From Patella vulgata (lineage: Eukaryota > Mollusca > Gastropoda > Patellidae): a stretch of 64,000 nucleotides of DNA. Positions 31,230 through 42,352 of the stretch are shown in pieces; positions within the stretch are counted from its first letter, which is position 1; the number at the start of each line of letters is the position of its first letter. The notes beneath the pieces are model-generated. The model searched no databases. It saw nothing but the letters and a program-made list of their open reading frames with translations, and had not been told where the DNA came from. Position numbers and translations under genes: made by a program. Location: NCBI RefSeq assembly GCF_932274485.2, contig NC_065883.2, positions 79,890,559 through 79,954,558 on the forward strand. The letters run 5' to 3'.

Positions 31230-32500
31230 CAGACGAATTTCCTGAACTATTTATGCAAGGGAGATCACTCTCAAATCTTCAGGAAGCTGTAAAGGGCAAC
31301 AGATCACTAATTATTTCCCCATTGACTTTAATGTTAATTCTCGTCTCTTAGACCGGATCTAACTTTTTCCCAAATGTTCGTTGATAGAACCCTTTCTGCC
31401 ACAGATGGAGCAACATGTGGCAAACTTTTGCCCAAAAGCATGTATGAGGTTCCCCATGAAAAACTTGAGATACACAAGCTGGAAGTAGAGACAATTAAAC
31501 ATGCAATTTCCGGCCCTACATTTCAACGTAACCAACCTCGCATCTCTTGTGTTCTTCCGCCTCAAAATCATGAATATTCACCAAAACCTGGCAGAAAATG
31601 TATTTTCAAACCCTTTTTTTCGATTCTACACCAAAAAGTCAACAAAAATCGCCATGCAAAAGGGGGAAAAAGGGAAAGGGAGAGAGAGACTAAAAATAAC
31701 TTTCGCCCTCGTAGGAATATTTGGTGATCTGTGTCCCAAAAAAAAGAAGAGGGCCAAGTGGCCCGCGATTGCTATTATTTTCCCATTGACTTTCCTACTC
31801 AATTTAACAACTAAAACTATTTGAATAGACAACATATTGTTTTTTTTTAAAGTGTGTATGTTTGGGGGCGGGGGCTTTGTTAAAAAAAACCTGAAAGGTG
31901 TGTTTATTTTTTAGGGATGTTTAATTGACCAGCCTATCGATATGACCATGGACCTCTGTAATAGATGACTGCCTTCAACACGTGACGTCACATACCGCGA
32001 CGTCAATCATTGGCTCAATGGCGCGTGCATTGTTTACATAAGACGTTACTGAATCGGGCAGAATGCTGCCTTTTACTCATTTTAATACCCATTTACACTA
32101 AATAGGAAATAATTTTGACCTATAAATACTTCAAAAAATGTTTTAGAATTTAATTTGTCGGAGGAAAAAAAGTTAATATTTTTAGCTCATTAAGTCGCAT
32201 CAATTTCATCCTTATCAGTGATTGTAGCGGCTTAGCGAATATTCACAGCTGATCAGTGTAGGCCGTATATATAGGTCCATGATGTAACCGGCTTGTTTAT
32301 TTCGGCACTTCCTCATACCTGCGTTGTCATGGTTGCACAACTGCCGTCTAACTTTCGGGCAATCTGACTTTTCGGGAAGATGGGTCTTGTGAAAATAAAA
32401 ATATTATTTCATCTATGTAGTTGGCAAAATAAAGTGCCCGAAATCTTATAAAACACTAATTTTACCTTTCTTTTAATTGAATACCACGAATATGTACTAA
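31230..32500. other. Upstream region of ataxin-3-like gene
   Basis: Would contain the promoter of the minus-strand gene. No TATA box is evident. Around 31975-32060 there is a cluster of CACGTGACGTCAC, CGACGTCAATCATTGGC (CCAAT-type) and GCGCG, a promoter-like patch that could also serve an unseen neighbour. A purine-rich stretch lies at 31660-31700. Confidence 0.25.
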
Positions 32501-32505
32501 ATTGA

Positions 32506-32756
32506 CTATGGGTTAAAACATTTTGTCTGGAGCCACTCTACTTTGTGCGATATTTTTCGGGCATCGATTATTATTTGTGAATGCAGCTGCAAGAGTCTGA
32601 TTGGATGGTTGGAATTCAGGTCGACATAGAGTGGGATTTCGGTTACAAAACCATTGGACATTTTTGAAGCTGCTAGAACAGCAGATAAACGCATGACGAC
32701 TGACTCGTTGTTTGACTGGGTAACATCATATCCACAGCCTCCTAGGCTGAGAGGCT
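32506..32756 (-). CDS. Possible exon or gene relic of unknown family
   Basis: Open on the minus strand after TTTGTTTCCCAG, an acceptor-like tract, and running to a stop at 32506. The residues look protein-like (GCGYDVTQSNNESVVMRLSA, VTEIPLYVDLN, RLLQLHSQIIIDARKIS) rather than low-complexity. Family not recognised. It could be the last exon of a host gene or part of a decayed element. Confidence 0.25.
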
Positions 32757-32882
32757 GGGAAACAAACATCATTCGGACATGATTTATACACCACTTGGAT
32801 TGGACAAGCTAGGGAAAGAGAACTTATATTTAGCTTATATTTAATGCCATAGCTGTGTGTGAAGTTTACTATATGGATGTTA

Positions 32883-33651
32883 TCTATATATTAATTTGTG
32901 ACTGTCGTCTGTCTGTCTGTCTGTTCGGGGTTGGCGGCTACATCTGCCCCGAGTCTGAAATTTGGGGTATTGGGGTAGCTCGGACCGGGGAGTAACATAG
33001 GCCAGGTGGTGTTAGACTACCACTTCCGGTTTCGGAGTTATGACCCCCAAGCGAAGCCCGTCTGTTCGGGGTTGGCGGCTACACTAGGTCTGCCCCGAGT
33101 CTGAAATTTGGGGTATCGGGGTAGCTCGGACCGGGGAGTAACATAGGCCAGATAGTGTTAGACTACCACTTCCGGTTTCGGAGTTATGACCCCCGAGCGA
33201 AGTCTGTCTGTTCGGGGTTGGCGGCTACATCTGCCCCGAGTCTGAAATTTGGGGTATCGGGGTAGCTCGGACCGGGGAGTAACATAGGCCAGGTGGTGTT
33301 AGACTACCACTTCCGGTTTCGGAGTTATGACCCCCGAGCGAAGCCGGTCTGTTCGGGGTTGGCGGCTACACTAGGTCTGCCCCGAGTCTGAAATTTGGGG
33401 TATAGGGGTAGCTCGGACCGAGGAGTAACATAGGCCAGGTGGTGTTAGTCTACCACTTCCGGTTTCGGAGTTATTACCCCCGAGCGAAGCCGGTCTGTTC
33501 GGGGTTGGCGGCTACACTAGGTCTGCCCCGAGTCTGAAATTTGGGATATAGGGGTAGCTCGGACCGGGGAGTAACATAGGCCAGGTGGCGTTAGTCTACC
33601 ACTTCCGGTTTCGGAGTTATGACCCTCGAGCGAAGCCGGGTATCCTGCTAG
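32883..33651 (+). mobile_element. Helitron-like non-autonomous element of the mollusc pearl type
   Basis: Starts TCTATATATTAATTTGTG after an A and ends CTGCTAG before a T, the A-T target and TC..CTAG ends of Helitrons. A 7-bp stem (GGTTTCG with CGAAGCC) lies about 10 bases before CTAG. The interior has a (GTCT)n microsatellite at 32906-32922, then five units of 141 or 146 bp starting at 32924, 33065, 33211, 33352 and 33498. A microsatellite beside roughly 150-bp core repeats is the design of bivalve pearl elements. No Rep/helicase gene. Confidence 0.65.
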
Positions 33652-33659
33652 TAAAGATA

Positions 33660-34195
33660 TAAAAACATAGTTAACGTTAAAAGTGTTCCAGAGTTAATTG
33701 ATCATATCACCACGACGTGAAGTCAAAGAAATTCCTAGACGAAAATGTAGATAACAATATTATTTTCCTAGACGAAAATGTAGATAACAATATTATTTTC
33801 TATGTTTGAAAATATGTTGATATTGAATTGATTATTAATTTAGTCACAAAATATGAAAGGCGCCATGTGCGGAGGGGAAAAAGACCATCGGTGGCAGATA
33901 TGGGATATTTGGTTATGGAGAGACTGGGTGGGGTGGGGTGGGGGGGGGACTCTCCTCCGAGAATATTTTAAAACCTAGGGGTTGCAATGATAATTTGTTT
34001 CGTATATCTGGACTCCAATAAAACATTCAATTCCATCAGCTACACCCCCAACTGTACATCTCTTAATGACAGAATATAAATTTCAAAATAAATATTGTGG
34101 CATTGACGAAATTAGCAGACGATCATATAGTGGGTTATGTGTAGAGCGCCATAAATACTCTCGCGAAATAGCCCGATTATCAAAGAATAATTTAT
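33660..34195. other. Intergenic, no gene seen
   Basis: Contains a 35-bp tandem pair (CCTAGACGAAAATGTAGATA near 33735-33800), a poly-G run near 33935, and AGCAGACGATCATATAGTGG near 34112, which recurs near 58258. Confidence 0.35.
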
Positions 34196-34390
34196 AATAG
34201 CCCCTCCCCCGTTCCTCCTACTAGGATCGACCACTGTAAACAATATAGCCCCTCCCCCGTTCCTCCTACTAGGATCGACCACTGTAAACAATATAGCCCC
34301 TCCCCCGTTCCTCCTACTAGCCCCTCCCCCGTTCCTCCTACTAGCCCCTCCCCCGTTCCTCCTACTAGGATCGACCACTGTAAACAATAA
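34196..34390 (+). repeat. 24/48-bp minisatellite
   Basis: CCCCTCCCCCGTTCCTCCTA occurs five times, three of them followed by GGATCGACCACTGTAAACAA. The open minus-strand frame through it is a by-product of unit lengths divisible by three. Confidence 0.9.
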
Positions 34391-34408
34391 TAATATTAAA
34401 TATGTTTA

Positions 34409-34788
34409 AGTTACAATTTCATATTTTTAGGTTATATTTTTAAAATTTATTAAAATAAAGCCCTAAAATAGATGGTATCTATAAACAGTCCTACCTTGTT
34501 AAAAAAATAATCCTATTAATCCTATAATTCACTATTGCCAGTTGAGAAATTGGCAAAAATATCATTTTCCTCTTCAAATTCAAACGTTTGAAGATAGCTA
34601 CTCCATGGTGGAGAATAGAAAACAAGGGAGGTAATTGGGAGGTAATTGTGTTATTATTTCCGGTGTAAATGAGTTTTAAGTGTGAGAATGACACCTATGA
34701 TCGTATAATAGTGAGTTGACAACCTATTCAGCAAAAGACATAGAAATAATTATGTTTTGACTTTCTTAGAAAATATGAAATTGTAACT
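34409..34788. mobile_element. TTAA MITE, second locus, longer variant
   Basis: Same family as 6351-6673, with inverted ends (GTTACAATTTCATATTTT and complement) and TTTA/TTAA flanks. It has about 60 bp extra in the middle (CAAAAATATCATTTTCCTC region), so the copies in the duplicons are internally deleted relatives. Confidence 0.85.
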
Positions 34789-34799
34789 TTAAATACGTA

Positions 34800-35214
34800 A
34801 AATGCTAAATTTACATTGCAGGTATTTATTTAGGCTTTAAATATATAAACTATATATTATTTAAATCAACTCTCTGGGCCATCGGGTGACTGCGATTTTA
34901 AGTAGATTAGAACGATTCGTCCTTTTAATGATTGAATTTAAAAGTAGTACGGTAATAATGAATGCCTCATTTTGTGAAAATTACAAACAGTGATTTTAAA
35001 GTAGCTAAGTCTCTAACTCAATATCATCCAAAGTCTTACACGTTGAAAATACGAATTATTTGTCAATTCAAATCAACATTGATGTTGTGATCTTACCGGG
35101 AAAAGGTTGGCTTCTGATATCCAATATTTAAGACAAAATAAACATTTTATCATTGGTACACGAATCGTGTACCATAGTGCGTTTCATCGTCATTTGTAAC
35201 AAGTGACCAGAAAG
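34800..35214. other. Intergenic, nothing recognised
   Basis: AT-rich, no frame or repeat structure seen. Confidence 0.3.
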
Positions 35215-35495
35215 AACCAGGCTAGACATATTCCACAACTCATGTCAAACGGCGACGCCATAACTTATCTGGATAGCATGCGCAATAGACTGGAATAATC
35301 AGACGCTAGAAATTTCTATTCGGTTGAGACTCATGCCGTATTTCGCCGGACATAATTGATTTGATATTAGAGTCAAAACGGAAACAATTGAATGTAAATC
35401 AGTTCATATACAATCAGATGACATTATTATATGCATTGCGACCCATTTGGAAAAATTTCTAGGTCCCAAATATTAGCGATATAGCTCCTTTAATT
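35215..35495. repeat. Dispersed repeat, third copy
   Basis: About 85% identical by eye to 12298-12581, sharing GTAAATCAGTTCATATACA and TCTAGGTCCCAAATATTAGC. Confidence 0.65.
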
Positions 35496-35721
35496 GCATT
35501 AAAATACATTAGCCATTTAATTACTGAATGTTGATGATCATGTTATGCGTTAAACATCATATTAAAATTTCTAGCACTGACATGTAAAAGTGATCCCTTG
35601 GAAAAATGTTTTCATTACGTGATTATAGTCCGAAGAAGTATTCCCCCCCCCCCCCACACACACTCCCCTTGCCAAGTTTCCGGCCAGTTTTAGACTTTGT
35701 ACAGCACCGAGTGGAAAGTAA

Positions 35722-35995
35722 ATGAAATGAAATGGGGTTTAACGTCCTACTCTTTTGCTCCGAACTGGGGTAATGAAGACGGGCATAACCCATACAGTGT
35801 GCTATGAGGGCAATTTTGACCCGAAAACGCCACTACGGCCTACTCTTATATCGAATTCCAACTGTCAAGGGATCTTTTACATGCACGCTAATGTGTACTT
35901 GGGACCTTGGTTTTTCGTCCCGTCCGAACGACTAGGTAGCTCTCCTTGCCAGGCCCTCCGTCCTGCATCTGACAAGAGGGAACCGCGCCAGAAAT
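35722..35995 (-). mobile_element. SINE-B, head-truncated, minus strand
   Basis: Tail AATGAAATGAAATGGGGTTT, then AACGTCCTACT, body CGGCCTACTCTTATATCG, and ending near GGAACCGCGCCAGAAATTG. The tRNA-like head is missing. It abuts the inverted repeat at 36048. Confidence 0.75.
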
Positions 35996-36047
35996 TGTAC
36001 AAAGGGACATCCTATAAACGTATTTATAATCCAGAATTTGACTATAG

Positions 36048-36217
36048 TTATGTAGGAAAGTTTGAGTAGGGAGAATTCTTTTGAAGAAATGTTTAGTGGG
36101 TGTGGAAGTAGGTATTTTGAACTTGGGTGGACACTCGCCATGAGGTAGGTTATTCCACTATGACGTCATCAAATATGGTCGCCGACGTTGTATCAATTTT
36201 ATCCTACCTGCTCTAGT
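36048..36217. repeat. Inverted copy of the TGACGTCA-bearing repeat
   Basis: Reverse complement of 5551-5720 with about 80% identity by eye, including CTATGACGTCATC and TGGGTGGACACTCGCC. Confidence 0.65.
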
Positions 36218-36579
36218 TTTCTGTCAATTTCTATGAAACAAAGACCAGAATGAGGCTGTTTATGAAAAACACACACCACATTATTAAGTGAAAACATGGA
36301 TAAAGTTCAAAAATATAAAAAAATTAACACATTTACAATGCTAGAACAATAAAAAATTCTTTAATAACACTCAAAAAAGAAGTTTTGTCTTTTTATTTAA
36401 AGAACTATCATTGCATACTAATGTATGATGTCAAGCATAGTTACCACAAGATGTGATGTCACAATACATTGTTACCACAAGATGGGGTATCTTCTCTCTG
36501 ACTGTGAAGAAATACACAGAGCAAATACAGTCCACGGACTAGCCCAGTAAAAGGGCTAAATTTGGGATGTCTGTGTTAT

Positions 36580-38960
36580 GCTGGGTTCGCTGACATTTAA
36601 GAATGCGTTTGCGAGAGAACCATGCAGGGACCGGCACATGGTGGATGACCAATTTTCAACATTTTTTTTATGTATGATGGGTAACCCGTCCAAACCTCAC
36701 TGCCATAATTTTAGATCAATCTACCCATTTTTAAAGTGTAGAAAAAATTTTGAAATTTTAAGACCGAAAAAGGCCCCAAAAATCATTATTTTCAGGCCAT
36801 TTTTCAAATATACGATACAACCAAACTACGGCGAGTAGATTTATGAAACTTTATAGGGTAGCAGATATGGTTAGTAGGTATACATTCTTAAAGTTTGATG
36901 GACTTTCATCGAGGTACCAACATAGCTCAATTTAGGTATGTCATTTTATTCCATCTATATCTCACCCACTGCGGGTATACAAATTCTTTTGGAATGCTGA
37001 CTGAAAAGGCAAAGATCTGTAGTATTAAGATCAAGAAAAAAATTGGGTGGCACTCAACTCGTTTAGTAATAATAATCTCCATTTTAGTCCAAAAATAACG
37101 AAAAAAAATCGTATTATTTACACACATAAGCCAAAATTAAACAGAGACTCAGGACATTTCCTCCCAAATCTTTGGGTTGATTTATTTAATTCTTAATCAG
37201 TGTGTGTTAGTGATGAGAAGTGTCTGTGGTCATAAGTGTATGACCCCCCCCCCCTTTATTTCATCTTGTAGTTAAGGTTTTCACTTGTGATGATTGTTTC
37301 TATCTCTGACTTTCATCTCATCTTATAGTTATGGTTTCATATAGTTAATTAGCGTCTTGATGTTACGGTTTCATGTAGTCAATTATCCTCTAATCTCTTC
37401 CTTTTGTATTATTAGTAGTCAATTATCCTCTAATCTCTTCCTTTTGTATTATTAGTGTTATTCTTTCATCATGTTAATTCATATAACTTCTTTGATCTTG
37501 ATAATGCGTTGTTGATAGTATTGATTATTCTGTTAAATGGTTTCCACTTGTTACCTATATATTGTACCACATTTATTGTTGATTATCATTATTTGCTTGA
37601 AAACGATACCTGTATGTGTATCGAAACGTAGCATGTTAATAAATTCAGAAGTAGTATATCCATATAAGTGTGTTTTATTTTTAGTGAAATCTATTTCTAT
37701 ATGTCTTATAAGGATTACAATAAGTATTTGTAGTTTTGATAATGAAACATATTTTTAAACGTGAATTATTTGATGAAAGTATATAATGCGTTTATATTTA
37801 TTTTGTAGTTTTGATAATGAACATTTTTTAAACGTGAATTATTTGATGAAAGTATATAATGCGTTTATATTTATGTTTATTACCAATAAGTATTTCAAAT
37901 TAAAAAATATCGCTATACTTTACTATCTAACTATCTGTCTGATAAGTATCTAATCATGAAAACTGAGCTCACAATTACACCGTTAACATTTTTAAACGAT
38001 GAAGTTTGAAAAGCTTAATTTCAGCAATATAATCTCATGATCTAGTAGAAGGATGATGAATTTTTGAACAGCAAATCGTAAAAACTAGCATAGTGGTCAT
38101 ATACATCTGTCTATACTAGACAAACGAATGAAGCGATATTTCAAAAAGACAAAAACAAATAGTATATGCGCGTAGGGTTACTAGTCCTAAATTCTTAGTA
38201 TACATTACAGAAAGGACAGGTTCAAGGACCGATCCTTGTGGAACTCTTGAATCATCTGTATCAGCCCTACACATGGTTGCTATAAAGCGCTTGCATGGGG
38301 CATTATCAGGCCTAATAATCCAGGCAATGAATGATTTTATTGGAAAAATTATGTCAGAAATGAAGTCATTTTCTTCAAGTTCGGCCATCAAATTTAATAT
38401 GAAAGAAATCCGTACCAGTCATTTTGTCAAAACTAAATATTAGTATTAGTAGTCCTCAACTTCTATTATTAATATAATTGTCCTCAGCCCCGCAGTGGGT
38501 GAGATATAGCTTCAAGAAATTTATATGTTTTAGCATATAGCAAATACTACGTCTCAAGATAAATTCCTCATGGCCTCAAATGGTTTCGGAAAAATTTAAT
38601 AGTAATATATATTGAAGTAGTAGACAAGATCATTCATAAAAAAAATAATTAAAAAAAGTAAAAAAAATCAACAGGCAATTTATTTGAATTTACGGGGTTT
38701 TTTTTTTGGTAAAAATTGACGTTTTTTTTAACTCAAAAATGGCCATAGCTGGTTCTGCGTAACTACAAGGTTGATGACCCTCATATTTCATGTGGGGCAT
38801 ATTTCACGTGGGGCATACTTCACGTGGCATATTTCACGTGGGGCATATGGGGTACCCAAGACCAAATCTGCAAAGTTTGGTCAAAATCGCCCGACACCGC
38901 TTGTGCCGGTATTTTTAAATTTTGCATGGTTCTCTCGCGAACTCATTCTTAATTGCTTGG
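36580..38960. mobile_element. Long, diverged inverted-repeat element
   Basis: Outer arms pair (TTAAGAATGCGTTTGCGAGA at about 36597 with its imperfect complement at about 38930). Inner arms also pair (TATATCTCACCCACTGCGG at 36956 with CCGCAGTGGGTGAGATATA at about 38490). This implies terminal arms of roughly 400 bp that have diverged. The 1.5-kb middle includes two tandem duplications (about 37375-37455 and 37728-37873) and a LINE relic. No transposase seen. TSD not resolved. Confidence 0.5.
38170..38280 (-). mobile_element. LINE reverse-transcriptase relic
   Basis: Minus strand encodes DSRVPQGSVLEPVLSVMYTK, which matches the conserved GVPQGSVLGPLLFLIYIND block of non-LTR reverse transcriptases. 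No other RT block was found, so this is a short remnant. Confidence 0.6.
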
Positions 38961-38969
38961 TATGCTAAT

Positions 38970-39620
38970 CAAAACAACGTGTCCCATTTCATTAGATTAC
39001 CCTGATATAAATTGTTTAATTAGATGAATGTTGACAACTATAAACTTTCCTGCCATTGCCATTGGGAGTATCAAATGAAAACATTTTGATCTACAAAATA
39101 AAAAGCTCTTTTTATATAAAGTATTATCGGTTGTTCATTGCTTCCAAAAACCAAGTTTTATCATTAAAAAGACTGGTATTGTATGCCAGAATAAATAATT
39201 GACATATTTTAATAAAGGTGATCGAGCTATTTATAATTATATTTTTCAAAATATTTTTCTGAAAACAGAACATATGTTTAATTGGACAAGACTTTGCATG
39301 TTTAAACCCAAGTCAAAGTACATGCATCGTATTAGTGTGTGTTTTTGTACAGAATTTGCAAACACATTTAATTAGATAAGTTTTATCCGATTTTGATAAA
39401 ACTTGAAATATAATAGGTTTATTTCCCAAAGATTTCGGCTCCTTTCAATATTGGCATGTATCAGATCGTAACTTGGATTGAGACCCCCGATTGTTAGAAA
39501 AATCATTTTTTTAGCTTGTGAACTCTCTAGAAGTCAATTTTTTTTATTTGATTTAAAAAAAAATGTTCAAATATAACACCATTTCACTATAATGACGGTA
39601 TAGTTTGAATTTCGTGAAAA
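38970..39620. other. AT-rich intergenic with a distant internal repeat
   Basis: 39380-39550 and 39925-40090 are distant direct repeats (TTTATCCGATTTTGATAAAAC; TCCCAAAGAT; TTTTTAGCT(T/C)GTG). No gene seen. Confidence 0.35.
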
Positions 39621-39623
39621 TGA

Positions 39624-39805
39624 AAATGAAATGAAATGAAATGGGGTTTAACGTCCTACTGTTCTGCTCCTAAACTGTGCTTATGAAGAAGGGCATACGC
39701 CATACAGCGTGCTATGAGGGAAGTTTTGCCCTGGCAGCGGCGCTACGGTCTACTCTTACATCGAATTCCAACTGTCAAGGGATCTTTTACGTGCACGCCA
39801 CAATA
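39624..39805 (-). mobile_element. SINE-B 3' half, minus strand
   Basis: Tail (GAAATGAAATGAAATGGGG) and 3' half, up to GATCTTTTACGTGCACGCC. The head half is missing. Confidence 0.75.
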
Positions 39806-42352
39806 ATGATGGAGTTCGAATGTCATGAAAATCGGATCGAAACTGCTCGACAAATGGCCGCTCCTTGTAGGCAAAGAGTGTAAAAGTATGTAATACCAAG
39901 GTTGTGGTCCCTCTACAGGTAACAATTTTTATCTGATTTTGATAAAAGTGAAAATTATGTTTATATCCCAAAGATCTTGATTCATCTCGATATTCGCGCA
40001 TACCGGACCTAACTTCCTGGATTATGGCACCCGATTGTACAAGAAATCGAGTTTTTAGCTCGTGGATCCCCTGGAGACCTTGATTTCTTGAATTATGACC
40101 TGATTGTGAAAAAAACACCTTTTTGTTAGCTTGTTCTCTGTCCATCTCTTGCAAAATACGGGCGTATCTTATATGGCAACTGCTTGTTAACAAACAATAT
40201 TTCATGTTCACACCAATGCAAAAATAGATTGTTTTAGGGTGACTTTTCCCCTGTATTTAAATAAGCTGTAAATGTTCACATTTTTGGATCAAATTTTCTT
40301 AACTTTGTAAATAGTATTGTACCTTGTTGTCACATATTATATACAGGTACAATGGCTCAATAGGCCGTTAATATTTCGATATTGAACCCTTTCTATGGAA
40401 ATTAATATTATTTTTATTTGTATATGTACATAACGTTGCAAGGTTTTTTGTGCAATAAAGTTTCTTCTATTATATCTAATTTAATATGCGTCTGCATGTT
40501 TTATCTTTAAAAAGGAGTTAGTAAAACACGTTAAATCTTTGAACCCTTGTTAATTACTGTTGTCCTCTAAATGTATGTTTATTTGCCATTTTTGTTTTCT
40601 TTCTTGTTTGTTTGATATTTCTTTATTATAAGCTTATATACTATGATATATATGCACTTTGTAAATATTATTACTGTGTAGTTGCTAGTTTTATTGAGTA
40701 GGAGGGACATGTTGAAAATTAGAACTCATGTACTAAATATGTTCCCTCAGAAAATAAAGTCATTATTATTATTATTATTATTATTAATGTATAATAAACT
40801 TACTATAACTTAATATAATATTTTAATCACATGTTTTTTTGTTTTTTTTATTACCGTATATTAATTTAAACGGCTAAAACTTAGTGACATACCTAGAATT
40901 GCCACCCCATCACTTTCTTACACGTGGAAACCAAATTCAGATCAAGCCATATAACCTCTCTCTCATGAAAAATCATAGTTTGTTTACATCGCGCTGTTGA
41001 ACATCAGCCATGTTTGACCTAGTTATCCGGAAGAGTCGAAGAGGGAGGGGGCGTTGGTTTGGCGGGAGTCGTTTCGGTCTACTTGGATGTCAAGGAAGTT
41101 GTTTCGGCCCAGTAGAATATAACTTTTAGTTTTACGGAATCCAAAACCACAGCTGTTTGCTCAACTGAGTTGAATATGTAGCGTTTTGATATTCATATAA
41201 ACTGCATACAAATTTTATCCTGAACTGCATGTGAAGGAAATTTTGAAGGGGGCTATAGGCGTACACAATAACTTGGTCCATAATATGCAAAAGTAATCGG
41301 GAATTGCATAGTCAATATAAGTTATTCCTTTGCTTAAGACTTTGCCTTTAGACAATTAAAAGTTGAATTTAGGCTGGAGTAATGATTAGACTAATTGTAT
41401 ATGTAACCTAATTTCTCGTGAAGCCTACAACAAAAGTAAAACGATTTTTATATAATAATTTTATTAATTAATCTGGCGTATTATCGCCCGGTTAATGCTG
41501 GCGTGCCATTAAACATCAATTATATCATTTCATTTCATATCTTCAATCAAGGTTATGCAACGCAGAACACGTATTCCTGAAGCTATTGGTCCGAGAAATC
41601 CCTTTCTGGCCATTGCTGGATTGGCTTCTGATTCATGAGCTTTTGCGGGAGTGTATCTATTCTTCCCGTTCAATCAAATCTACCCCAAGTACAGCAACAT
41701 CGCAGCCCTTCGTTTAATCTGGTGTCTTCCCTGAAACTTTGGATAGTGATTTAAGGTATTGAAAACGGTTAAAGTATTATTCGCCCCAAACAGTATTGTT
41801 TATATTGTATCCGTTTAGACAGCCTCGCTTGTCACGCAATACGTTTTTATGCAATTTTTGGCTATGTACTGGTTAATTCGGCGTAAATTTCGTGAGTCAT
41901 GGCATAACGTTTTGTAAAGATATTTGGTCCAATTTGGAGCTCTGTTTCAAGCCTAATGAAATTGTTACGCAGTTAGCTATTGGTTGTTAATCGAACTATT
42001 GACCAGTCATAATTTGGAACAGAAATTTGCTTCTATTACAGCAGTGTTAAGTGGGATTAGATCTATTCAAATGAAACACTGCGAGGAGTAAATAATTCTG
42101 TTTCTCAAAATAACTACATACACGTAATAGTTTGATTCATTTCTTGACATCTCGTGTAATTTTAATCTTTAAATAATTAACTGTTGATAACAATAATAAA
42201 TTATTCAAGGGGTTATATTTTCGAAGATTCACTTTTTTTTGGTCTTTTCTAGCTGAATATCTGAAATAAATCTGAACTGTTGTCAAATAACAATACTATG
42301 AATATCTAAGACCCAGCAGTAAACTGTGAGGAATATTAAAATACCGGTATTT

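Noticed and set aside
31374-31727. Plus-strand open frame of 117 residues
   Set aside because: Ends in a purine-rich low-complexity tract and has no recognisable domain. It overlaps the upstream region of a minus-strand gene, and a second open frame overlaps it.
34112-34387. Repeat protein with SRRNGGGA units
   Set aside because: A by-product of a 24/48-bp minisatellite whose period is divisible by three. It has no start context or domain.
39756-40211. 151-residue minus-strand frame
   Set aside because: It starts inside unclassified repeat-like sequence, runs into a SINE-B fragment and shows no domain.
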